A stretch of 64,000 nt of DNA, taken from Moniliella sp. 'wahieum' (lineage: Eukaryota; Basidiomycota; Moniliellomycetes; Moniliellales; Moniliellaceae). A program made the position numbers and the translations under genes. The DNA is taken from NCBI GenBank assembly GCA_003971905.1, contig RSEE01000168.1, positions 1 through 64,000 of the forward strand, written 5' to 3'. A model generated the notes under the pieces. The model did not search any database and was not told the origin of the DNA. It was given only the letters and a program-made list of their open reading frames with translations. Shown here in pieces: positions 11,147-22,210 of this stretch (position 1 is the stretch's first letter; the number at the start of each line of letters is the position of its first letter).

Positions 11147-14100
11147 ATGTGCAGGGGGTGATGGAGGGGGGGGGTGAAAGGGGTTGGCTGGGATATGGAA
11201 CCACGTCACCGTCTGCCGCCTCTTTTATTTGTACTTGTGAAGCCGCAGCGTTGGGGCGGAGTAACTAGGAACTCGTAACCATCAGTAAGGCTAAGGACGA
11301 GCGTGCGTGTGGTGCAGCAGGCACCAAAGCACAGAGAGATGGATCGTGCTTGTGATCGGCGGGCTATACCGTGACGGATATCGGATCGCCCGTTTCGAGG
11401 GGATTGTTATAGCCAAGTGTAGCCATCGGGGCGCGGCGGGCAGGGGGGCAGTGTTGGTGGGTGTGCGGGGGGCGTGCGGTGTGGTGCTGGGCGTGGCTGG
11501 CGTTCCTCGCAGGGGTAAAACATCCGACTGCCGAAAGCCCCGGGCCGCAGCGGCGGCGATTGGCGATTTGCGGCGGCACAGGACGGCACAGGGCGGCACA
11601 TCGGCGGCACCCAGCGCCCGGTGCGGGGCCAGCCAGATGTGCCCCGGGCCAGCTCAGATCTCAGAGTGCTCAGGTGCCGAGGCGATCCGGCCTCAGGCGC
11701 CCGGGCCAGCTCGCGCCGCCACTCAATGCGGGGCCCCAATCGAAGGACCTGTCTCACCTGCACCCCGCACCACAGCACTTTCGCCACGCAGGGTTCTGGC
11801 CCCCGCCACCGCCATTCCGCAACCACGGGCGTCCCCAGCCGCCCCAGGCTATCCCGTGGCGCCATGTCCCCGATTACCCGGCCATTGTACTTGATCGCTA
11901 CAGTGACTAGCCTCTCCCCCTGGTCTCTCCAGGTTTCTCCGGTTAATCCTTCCTACTACATGATATACGAGGCTTATTCGCGAGCTTCAAGTGGCTTCAC
12001 GCTTCAAGGACCACAGCCAACGAAAGCACTTGGACAGTAATCGCCAATCACTAGCACTAGTCAAGCTAGTCGCCCTAAAAAAGTCACGATAGCAACTATA
12101 GTCAAGTATTCACTGGCCATACGGCAGAACCCCATGCAATACGCGCAGCCGCGGTGCAAAGCGGGCGACAAAAGTGCTGCTGAGATGCGTGCCTGTGTGC
12201 CTCATAAGGCCCCTGTGAGACTCGACAGGACCCGACCCTCGAAACAATGTGAGAGACCGGCTCTGGCTCAGAGGGAAGAAGCCGCAGGGCACGAGATGAG
12301 TTAGGCCGAAAATGCCGTATCGTGTGAGCGTCTGTGCGAACCCACTGCTGCAGCCTCTCTGAGTTTCTCTTTGCCACTTATATGCATCCCCATGCTCTAC
12401 ATACATGCCCCACACACTTTCGCATCATGCCATCACGGCGATAGTTGAGAGACAATGCCCCCCCCCTTTTCCGTCCGTGGGGCGTGCGGGGGTGCCACGA
12501 TGCCAACAATTAAAGTTGGGGAACTCGATGAAGAACAATTTGGTCAATTATTTTAAAACTGACCCCAGAACCCTCACAGGCCTGAGCCTCAGGTCCCTGC
12601 TTGATCACTTAATCCTGATACTGTGGGGTATAGGAACACATTTTTAGGTACCAAAGAGGAGATACTTTCGCAGCAGAGAGAAGCATTTCTCCTCCCAACG
12701 TACTGTGTTTGCGAAGAGGGTCCAACGTGTTCGGCGTTGAACGTTGACCGGTTGACCGTTGCACGTTTTTTAAAGCTTGAAGCTTGAAGGGGGCTTTTGT
12801 CGTCTCTCAAGTGTCGGGTGCCTCTCAAATGCTGTGTCATCGATCATCGATCTACGGCATATATCCAGACTAAGATCTAAAAAGGGGGCAACCCCGGAGC
12901 ACTATGGATCGATCAAAGGTGTGGCACTAGTGTGTGCCGCAGAACAGGGCACTCCGACGAGCAAAGTCTACGGGAAGAGAGGTGGCCATCAGTCGATCGG
13001 TCACAAAGAGCGGGAACGAGGTTACCGGTTATGAGTGAAGCTTGAAGAGAGCAGAGCAGAGGTGTGGTGTGGAGAGACAGGAGACTCACTACAGAGATGG
13101 AGGACATGCAAGGCGGGCGGGCGCGCAGCGCGAGCAGTATGGCATGAACTGGCGTTGTGCACCAGAGCCATGGTACCAGCTTACTAGGCAGCCGCTATCC
13201 CCCCGCATCACAACGTTAGCATCATCAGAAACGTTTTCTGTGGATATGTTGATACCACCACAGAGTATATTTAAGTCACTACAGCAAGCACCGATCATCA
13301 TGATGCGGCTCAACTGGGCTGGCGGACGAACCCTTGGGGCATAAAGAAATCGGGGAGAAGTCATTGTCGGAGCTGCTCTGGTGATAGAATATCCATGGAG
13401 AGAGTCTCGCGCTTTCTTTTCTGTGGGTACGCAAATCATGGTGTTGGCTTTGGATCTCAGGAGTGCATTTATCTTTCTCATAGATTCATCTCGGCATCTC
13501 ATCTGCTGTATAAAGTGTGTCGGTCATGTAACGTAATTGAGCAAGTGCCTGAAAGGATGAGAGCACAAGCTCACAGACCGAATGTATGCTCTGTACTATT
13601 TCGCCAGTTTCTCTATATGTTAACATCCCGCCATTCTTTTCTTCGTCCTCTGCCATCGCAACAGCTAACATTAAACTGGGATGTCGCCTTAGCTCAAGGC
13701 CAAATACATCAGTCGTTGCCGTCGGGCGCATAGACGACATCCTTGATGATACAGCACGAAAAGCAGACGATGCCCCCCAATATGCTGGACCTCACCCTAA
13801 CTCCGTTCAGATGTATTACCAAAGGTATTTACCCTCTCTATAAAACCTTGAGTACTAGTAGACTCTCCTCCATAAGATTGCGGTGTGTCAATCGCGCTTC
13901 GACGTTTCCGAATTATCCGCGCAAAGTACAGACCATGATGAAGTCACCAGCTCTGCTCCCACGTCCTCAGCCGCGTGCATGGAATGTGGTGGACGACCCC
14001 CCAATGACTACCGGTTACCGCGGTTATCGAGGCTATCAGTCATAATACCCATCTCGTTACCCGCCTGACCGGCCTGTTGGCCGTCGGTGACCGGCGTGAC

Positions 14101-15400
14101 AGAAGCTGGGACGTAGCAGGCCGCAGCTCCGATCCTGGTAAGCTACTAGCAGTGAGAGTAGGAATGAATACTAGGTTCAGAGATCTGATTATAGCCCTTA
14201 GCTCTGTATGGCTTGTTTCCCCGTCAGCTCACCGGACTCACCAGAACATCACATGCCCACGCTGAGAGTAACCCCTACCGTCACACCCAGCAGCGCAGCA
14301 CGCGCAGTACTCTCGTTGGCCCCATTCTCTGGCACACGATAGGATCGATGAGATATCTTCGCGAGTGCACGGATTACACTGATAGTTATACGTGGGAGCA
14401 CCGTGATCAGGTGAGCACAACTCCCCATGGAAAGAATGAGCCTATTGAATTGATGAGATGCCATGGTGGACTGCGGTCGAAGGGATATACCAACGTTCAA
14501 CCCGAGTTCGGGGGTGGACAGAGGATTCAAGTGGCAGCAGTGCAGGCCGACATGGAATGAACACACGAAGGGAGAAACGAGCACAACACGCAAGCGCAGG
14601 GGCAAGGTCCAAGGGTTAACTCATACAGTCCTCAATCCTTTTGAGATTCGGGTTACGATTAGTCGATCATCCGATCAGGCGCACTGGACCTCCTTGATCT
14701 CATTTGCTGAGCATACGAGCACTCAGCCTCAGCGCACTGCTCACTGACCCTCGGTACTCAGGGTACTCAAGCTGAGTATGAGCAGCTCTCTCGTCGGCCT
14801 GACCACAGCCGAAACCGAGCCGGGGTCACCCATGGAGTCATCGGCCGGTGCCATTTCCTGTCAAAGAAAGCGGAACGTGGCAGTCACGTGGCGGTGCTCA
14901 GCGATGGATGGTGGGTGATCGCCTGGAGTCTCAATGTATGCGCGAGGCGGCGGGTGGCCGCCGAGACACTGGCGCTGTGCCGGGCGGGGTGGGGTGTGAG
15001 ACAGCCGGGCGGCCACGTGCATAACCTCAGACGAACTTCCCCACCGCCGTCGTCCCACCCCCACCACCTCCTCCGCCCCGCCGCCCGCCGCCCGCCGCCC
15101 GCCCCTCGCCCCTCGCCCTCCCGATGCCCGCGGGCACTGGCGAGCACCAGCCGCGCCGGCAGACGGCCAAGGCGGGACTGGCGCGCACTGCCAAGTACAT
15201 TTTCCATCCCGCCGCCGCCGCCCGCGCGAGCCTCCGACCCCACCTCGACGCCCCACCGCGGCGGCCTCCCCCGCCCACGCCACTCCTTCCCCCCCACCCG
15301 GCCCGGGCTGCAGCGCGCCCTGACCGCACCCTCCCTTGCGCAGCAACACCTTCCGCCCGTCTCCATTTCGGCGGATGTGGCTGACCCGTTGGACACCGCA
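11147..15400. other. gene-poor 4-kb interval
   Basis: No domain recognised on either strand. Positions 11300-11900 and 14880-15360 are GC-rich and open in several frames at once, the usual effect of high GC; 12000-14850 is more AT-rich. Short palindromic words recur: AGCTTGAAGCTTGAAG at 12772-12790, ATCGATCATCGAT at 12838-12852, GTTACCGGTTA at 13021-13031, TACCGGTTACCG at 14009-14024 and AGATCTCAGA at 11656-11665. The right end probably includes the PSD2 promoter and leader. Confidence 0.45.
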
Positions 15401-18400
15401 ATGGTCGCGATGCCCACCCCACCCATGTCCGAGTCGGACGAAGACGCCGACTCGGACGCAGAGGGTGAATCGAGCGAAGCGGGGTACACAGCAAGGAGTG
15501 CAACCGAAGTTGGGAAACGTGCACGTACCCGCTTGGTTTCGCTTCAGGCAGCGCCAGCCTCGCGCTTGGGTGCCCCCTCGTCCGAACCCGAGGATACGGC
15601 GTGGACATCGGACGACATGGAATGCGATAGCGCTGACGCGGGAGACGAAGGTGTGCTCTCTGAATCGGATGCGGCAGAGCTTCCGTACCATTTGCTCGCA
15701 CGACCCATGATGCCCTCTCATTCGGTCCGGTCAGCTGCTGGAGCGTGGGCAGACTGGATTGTCGAGGAGCAGGCCGCTGCCAGCCGCTCGGATTCTCCTC
15801 GTCGGTCCGAGGCGTGCGCAACTTGACCCTCACCTGGAATGACATCCTCTCTCTCGCAGAGGCCTGCCCGTACCTCGCAATCCTCCCTGGCCCACCCTGT
15901 ACTGGATTACGTTTCGGGCGACGCTACAGATGCCCTGACAGACGTGGAATCTGACTCGGACCAGGAACCCGACGAGTACCGGACGACTGAAGACCTAATG
16001 ACCCCCAGGGGAAGGCAACCGCTCCGTCCGTTGCCCTCTTTACCGCCGTCGGGGAATTGCGGCCTCCCCTTCCCGGCATGGCCATTCCCACTCCTCAAGT
16101 CAAGGGAAAGATGCATCCTCTTCACCCACACGTCTCCGAGGGGTAGGAACAGGCATGCGCACTCTGGGTAGAGAAGTTGGCACGTTTCCGCTCAAGATGG
16201 GTCGAGGGATCACAAAGTGGTCCACTCGTTCCTCGAGAGGTCTTTCCGGCTCATTGATGCCCACGGATGCGCTGACGACCGAGTCGGAGCCCGAGCGTGC
16301 CACCCAACCCCCCAGACGGCGCCACAAGAACCCTGCCCACCTGTTCCGGCGCACGGACGACATGCCGCTCGAAGCCAGCCGGACCACCAAGATTGGCAAG
16401 GTGGCACGGTACGCTGTTCCCGCCGTGCCTCGCATGCGGATGCGACGTCCTCCCGAAGGAGGGGTGCCAATGCGGCACTCGCTCTCGGTGCGTTCGGTGC
16501 ATTCGGTTCACACGCTGCGCTCCCACCCCCGTCGGGCATCCCAGTCGACGTCCACGTTGATTGGCGGTCCCTCGCAGCGCAAACGTTTGTCGATGCAAAA
16601 GCGGCGGAGCAGACACGCCGCCGCCCGGAGGGTCTTGGCGACTGGCACTGCTATGAGCAAAGGAACGACTCGTACCGTGCATGCGGCCGCGTCGGCTACC
16701 AGTACCGCTGCCCTCGCTGCTTCTGCCCCCCTGGGTCGGCGACGAACGCGTAAAGACCACCCCACCGGCGGCGCAGGCGACGGGATCGCCAGTTCGCCTT
16801 CCAACAGGACCTGGGCAAGACGGTGGTGGGCGTGGTGATGCTCGAGGTGGTGGGGGCAAGTGATCTACCCAAGTACCGCAACAGTATGTCCTTTCCTTTT
16901 CATCTTTGATATCTTTGCCTTGCTGACTTGGGACTGCTAGTGGCGCGTACCGGCTGGGACATGGACCCGTTTGCGATCATCTCGTTCGGACGCAAAGTAT
17001 TCCGGACGAGGGTGGTGCGACACTCGTTGAATCCGGTGTGGAACGAGAAGATCCTGTTCCAAGTACGGAGATACGAAACGGCGTTCCGTACCACGGTGGC
17101 TGTGTATGACTGGGACCGACTGTCAACACATGACTTTGTGGGCCAAACGTATGTTCCTGTAATGCAACTGATCGATGCGGCCCCAAGCCCGGACCTGATG
17201 GACTAACGCGCATGTGGTCGGAGAGGGCAAGGAGCCAGCAGAGAACGATGTGACGCACGTATCAGATTGGACCTCGTTCGAGCTTCCGCTACTCCCTCGC
17301 ACCGACAAGTCGACGCACAGTGCCCCAGTAACCGATGCTACCGTACCACTGAGTATGACACCCGTCGCCTCCCCATCGCCTCCTCCCGTGGTCCATGACA
17401 GGGGGGGCAAGCGAAGGTCCAAACTGCTTCACGTCAATCGCAGTCTCCCGCCGTCCGCCCCGTCCACACTGGCAGCTACGCCCAATAAAGGCCTGTCTTC
17501 CCCCCAAGGGACGCCGCCTGCCTTCACCCCGCCCACACGGCCGGGCTGGGCGAAACGCCGGAGGGGTCCCGGGACAAAACGCCCATCCTCCGGCTCCGAG
17601 CCAAGTTTACCCCGTATGCGCTGCTGCGGCAAACGTTCTGGATGCACGTGTTGCAGCAGTACGATCCGCAGCACCGTGGTGGGGTGATGCTAGAGGACAT
17701 GTGTGCGCTCTTATCAAGTCTGGGCTCGACACTGTCTCCCCACACTGTGCAAGGTTGGTTTGATGAGTACAGTCCTGCCGCTCCCGTGGAGATCCTCCCA
17801 TACGGCGCAGCGATCCTTGCGCTGGAGCGAGAGATTCAGCGGCCCTGGACGCAAAAGCGGCCGGTACATGAGTGGTTGTGGACCACCTCGGTGTGGAGCC
17901 AGAGGAGGTGGAGGAAGTTGATCTGGAGATTGAAACTGGATTGGAAGGTTTCTCCAGCACAGCCAGTGCCGACGACCCCTTGGCTCCTCCTCGTGAGCAC
18001 GGCCACGCGCATCCTATCGCCCGACCCACTCCATTGCACCCACGGTCATGGCAGAATCCGGAGACTCAGGGTTCAATTTCCCCTTCTCCCTCTCCGCCAC
18101 CGCCGAACCCCAGTTCACGGGAGAACAGTGTACCCTCCCCTCTGCCCACTGAGTCAAACATAACACCCGCATCGAATCACCTTTTTGCCCATCCGTCTGC
18201 TTCGCTACCCAGCCGGACCATCTCGCCCCTTGCCGAGGAGCCGATGCGGCGGAGCAGGTGGTGGTCAAGGAACAAGTCATTCGTCTTTCGCGCTGCCCAC
18301 TCTGTGGTCGTGCCAGGCTGGCCCGCAAAGGCGAAGTGGACATTGTTACTCACTTGGCCGTCTGCGCGTCGCGCGATTGGGCCGCGCTCGATAAGATGGT

Positions 18401-19529
18401 GACCAAGGAGTTTGTTACGGCCCATCAAGCTCAGCGCAAGTGGTACTTTAAGATGGTGCGCAAGTTGGGCCAAGGATCCTATGCCCTTGGCGCCAACTCG
18501 GCCAACATTATTGTTCAGGATCGAGCGACGGGAGAGATGCAAGAAGAGGCTGCCAAGGCCTATGTCTTTATCGGCATCCGTGCCCTTTATAAGGGCGCGA
18601 GACTACACGTCGAGGGAGCACGAGTAAGAAAGATGCTGCGCAACATGACACTCAAACAGGGTGCCAAGTTTGATGATCCCGCCTCTGTACGGGAGATTGC
18701 TCCGTTTGTCGCGTTCCACAAGTTAAATCTCGAGGAGATCTTGCTCCCGTTGGATCAATACAAAACGTTCAATGAGTTCTTTTACCGCAAACTTAAGCCC
18801 GATGCCCGCCCCATCGAGGAACCCAACAACGAGTGGCGCCTCGTCTCGGCCGCCGACTGCCGCCTGACCGTCTTTGCCTCGGTCCAAGAGGCGACACGGG
18901 TCTGGATTAAAGGTCAAGGGTTCAACCTCCGCAATCTCTTGCGTGGTGCCCCCGGGGCGAGCGCAGTCGAACGCTTCGAGGGCGGACCGATGTGCATCTT
19001 CCGTCTGGCACCGCAAGATTACCATCGCTTCCATCTCCCTGTTTCAGGCCGTGTGGTGTGCATCACCCACACCCCCGGCGAGTACTTTACCGTCAATCCC
19101 CAAGCGGTTCGATCCAAGCTTGATATCTTTGGCTTGAACCGTCGCGCTGTCGTGGAGCTCGACACGCCCGCATTTGGAAAAGTTTTCCTTGTAGCTATTG
19201 GTGCGACGATGGTGGGATCCATCCTGTTTACCTGCGTTGAGGGGCAGATGGTCGAGCGAGGAGACGAGCTGGGCTACTTTGCCTTTGGCGGTAGCACGCT
19301 CGTCTGTCTCTTTGAGCCGGGACGGTGTGTGTTTGATGAAGACTTGCTCACCAACTCGCGCGCAGCCATCGAGACGCTCGTCAAGGTGGGTAATGGCATT
19401 GGCCGCGGTACCCCGGAACACCGCACGCCTACGCCGCTCTCTACCAATCCCTCCCGTGGCCCGAGCAGGGTGGCCACCCCGAATCCGCATCCGCCCGCAC
19501 ACGCCCAACCGGCTGGAACCCCTTTCTAG
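15401..19529 (+). CDS. phosphatidylserine decarboxylase, Psd2 type with C2 domain
   Basis: Converts phosphatidylserine to phosphatidylethanolamine in Golgi/endosomal membranes. The order is: acidic, Ser-rich N-terminus (from MVAMPTPPMSESDED), a basic low-complexity region, a C2 domain (about 16805-17205, with GWDMDPFAIISFG and NPVWNEKILF), an EF-hand-like segment (about 17635-17830) whose calcium loop looks degenerate, a C2HC zinc motif CPLCGRARLA...HLAVC (about 18290-18370), then the decarboxylase core. The core carries HRFHLPVSG and the self-cleavage motif GGST at 19287-19298, whose serine (19293-19295) would become the pyruvoyl group. An intron 16884-16940 (GTATGT...TAG) lies inside the C2 domain. 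From 18258 to the stop at 19529 the frame is unbroken; upstream it slips about six times. The start is uncertain because the N-terminal region is not conserved. Confidence 0.9.
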
Positions 19530-19781
19530 CCAAGTTTCTCACCCGCGCGACTCACGAAGCCTGTCCCCCTCCCCCCCCGGCCCCAACGCTGGCCAACGCC
19601 CTCCCGTCACCTTCCGTACACGGACCTAGTTCAACCTGCCCAACTTCCAAGGACTGCTCTCTCTCTTTTGCATTTTTTCACACTCCCCGTCCCCGCATGC
19701 TCACTGGGCTGCTCTAATTCAACTTCATCCTTTATCGCAGATCGCAGACAAGATAGCCATAGATGCAGAGAAACAAATTCC

Positions 19782-19989
19782 TTAGTCGACCTCATTGACC
19801 TTAGCCGCAGCGGGCGTCTCCTCGGCGGGCGCCTCCTTGGCAGGCTCCTCGGCAGGCTCCTCGGCGTCCGAGTCTTCGGCGTCGCCGCCGAGGTCGGGCA
19901 TGCCCTCGGCCCCACCCATGTTCTTGAGAAGCTCTTGGATGTCCATCCCACCCAGACCTTGGTCGCCGCCGCCCATGCCGCCCAAGCCA

Positions 19990-20024
<35 letters not shown>

Positions 20025-20552
20025 ACCCATCATAGAGGCCATGTCCACTATCAAGTTGAGTCAGCACAATCATCTTCGCCCGAAAGGAACAGGGGGAGGG
20101 GGATAATGAGGGCAACGTACTGCCAGGGGGCATGCCCGCCGTCGGGTCTTCCTGCTCCTCGTCTTGCTCATCCTCGTCCACCCACTTGTCAAAGTCGGTC
20201 TTAACGTTGTGGAGGCGAACCTTGTCCTTGGTCAGACGGGGCCAGAACTCTTCTTGGCCTCCTTCTTGCGGAGCACAGCAAACAAGCTCTTGGCACTGAG
20301 GTGCACCTTGCTAGCCTCCACATCGATAGGCGCAAAGAAGGCAAGAGAAAATGCATAGTGCTTCTCATCCACACCTTGTGCCGCCGGCACGTCCGCCTTG
20401 AACTCGAAACCCTCCGGGGTGAGGGTGAAGCTGGTGCCGGCCTGCAGCGGCGGCAGGTTGGGAGCGTTGATCGTGAGGTACACCACGTTCTTCTCCGCCT
20501 CGTCGGCCGAGGAGCGCTGGGCCCAAAGAATCTCCGGAGCGACAGTAGACAT
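19782..20552 (-). CDS. p23/Sba1 (Wos2) Hsp90 co-chaperone
   Basis: Binds the ATP-closed form of Hsp90 and slows its ATPase. The CS-domain N-terminus is clear (PEILWAQRSSADEAEKNVVY, residues about 6-25), with the family's WPRLTKDK strand and KTDFDKWVDEDEQ motif, followed by a Gly-Met repeat (five GGM units) and an acidic Ala/Glu-rich tail. An intron 20048-20120 (GTACGT...TAG) sits just before the Gly-Met part. One frame slip lies near 20240, between KKSSG and WPRL. Length about 230 residues is normal for fungal p23. Confidence 0.9.
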
Positions 20553-20834
20553 GGCAGCGAGTGGTGGTGGTGGTGGTGGCTAGAAACGGAACCCTGGGGT
20601 TGGTGGGGAAGAAGGCAGCAAGAGGCCTAGAAGAACACATTGGCCCAAGCGAGGCCTCGCAACCCCAACACTGCCCTAGTGCGGAAGGAAGCGCCTAGAA
20701 CGCGCTTGTTTTGAAACGAACAGATCAGTCTGTGGCACGGCGGGCCTGTAGGGTTGGGTGCGGCGAGTATATTCTAGCGGGTCCTATCGTCGTATCGGCT
20801 GCGCCAGAGATGAGCTCGTCCTGCGTCCTCGGTA

Positions 20835-21136
20835 TCAGGGTTGGAGGCGACCAGCTAGCTGCTCGTGGATCTGTTTCTGCAGCTCAGCGATAGTGTCAGC
20901 CTCCTTTTCCAGCTCAGTGTCACCAGAAGACTGGGTGGGAACACTCCCCTACCCCAGGGCTCTGGCGGCGCCGACGAGTGCAGCCGCCAGTCGAGCTTTA
21001 ACTCCACCAGGCCGCACAGGAAGGCAGTGCTGAGAGGCGCCTCCCCGATGTTCTTGAGCGACAGGGGGAAGTTGGCTGATGTATTGACGCAGCCGCGCGC
21101 GTGGCGCCAACAGGTTGTGTGTGAGGAGTCGCACAT
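20835..21136 (-). pseudogene. Trm112-like N-terminal half
   Basis: Trm112 is a small zinc protein that activates methyltransferases acting on tRNA, rRNA and release factor (Trm9, Trm11, Bud23, Mtq2). The start reads ATG-TGC-GAC; one extra G gives the family beginning MVRLLTHNLLA. Then come ARGCVNTSANFPLSLKN and KLDWxALVGAARALG in alternating frames, all in family order. After that the sequence reads LQKQIHEQLA and stops at 20835. The second half, with the CPxCG zinc pair and PIxxGIPNML motif, is not found in the 280 bases before p23. Either the gene is truncated or it is a remnant; the match is short, so the identity is moderate. Confidence 0.5.
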
Positions 21137-22210
21137 TGCTCCCCGCTAAGGTGTGTGGTCCTTCATATTGAGCACAGCAAGCGGAATGCAGTTTTGCGGG
21201 GCCGGGGCTGGGCTCCCGCGGTGACGCACGTGATGCTGCCCAAGCCTGAGGCTCAGGGGTCAGCCTGACCATCCATCCATTCCGCACGTTGGCTTGCGAC
21301 AGATTTGCTCCCCTATGGCCACCAACCGCAGACGCGCGGAAAAGAGAGTCAATTGAGTCGGCCTCCGCGTTTTGAGGGGGTTGGCCCCAGGTGTCAGTAT
21401 GACACGAAGCGCAGGCCCAGTTCTGAGGAAGGCGCGAGAGGGAAAGTCATGTTAGTCATGCCTCTTCAGTGCAGCAAGCGTTTACCAAGAAAGATGCCAA
21501 AGCTGCGCTGATCGATGCGACATGAGCATTTGTTGAACGTCACCGAAAACTTGATGAATTCGGTGAATACGAGGCGCATAAGGACGATGCCAACTTGGGT
21601 GGAACTCAGAGACTCTCACTTGATGACAGTTGTCCATACACAGTACTGATCAGACCAGCCAGCCTTCGAGCTTAATCGCTGGATCGGTGCGCATTGGCCA
21701 GGTGGCGATCCAATTGTGTTTGCATAGCCAAACTGTGTATATTAGTACTTTGTGGCATAGACATGGTGCCTAAATTCATGAATTTTCCTCGTTCTTTCTT
21801 TCTTTGCCGCGCATTCCCGGCCTTCCTGCTTGCCTAGCTGCCTGCTTTCTCCCTTCATGTGGGCCCCCAACCTGGATTGATCGATCACCGACACAAGCGA
21901 AAGGGCACCGGCGTCGCGGCCGTCGGGTTCGTCTGTGAGTATGTTGGCGGGGCCACCGTTGAAACAAAAACAGCCGGTGGTGGTTGGATGGAAAATGGTG
22001 GAGACGCATGTTAGGGTTTCTGCACAGCGCCTGTCTCGGGTGGCTTAGGCATGGCGCCTGTGTAGCTAATTTCCCGGCGCCGGCGGTGACGCGGTGACGA
22101 GACCCGGCCGATCCGGCTCGGTGGTTACGGAGGTCTTGCCAGCACTACCTCCACCACCACCACCACCACTACCCCTCTTCGCCACCACTACTGCTCTTCT
22201 CCCCTGCACG
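21137..22210. other. intergenic between divergent genes
   Basis: A shared upstream region for the Trm112-like gene and CRM1. No domain seen. A CCA-repeat (about 22149-22172) lies some 40 bases before the CRM1 start. Otherwise nothing specific. Confidence 0.5.

Noticed and set aside
11307-11910. Plus- and minus-strand frames of 150-195 codons
   Set aside because: GC-rich stretch open in most frames at once, low-complexity products.
14861-15845. Long minus-strand frames of 270-290 codons
   Set aside because: Very GC-rich Arg/Gly-rich shadows lying mostly over the PSD2 leader and N-terminus; no domain.
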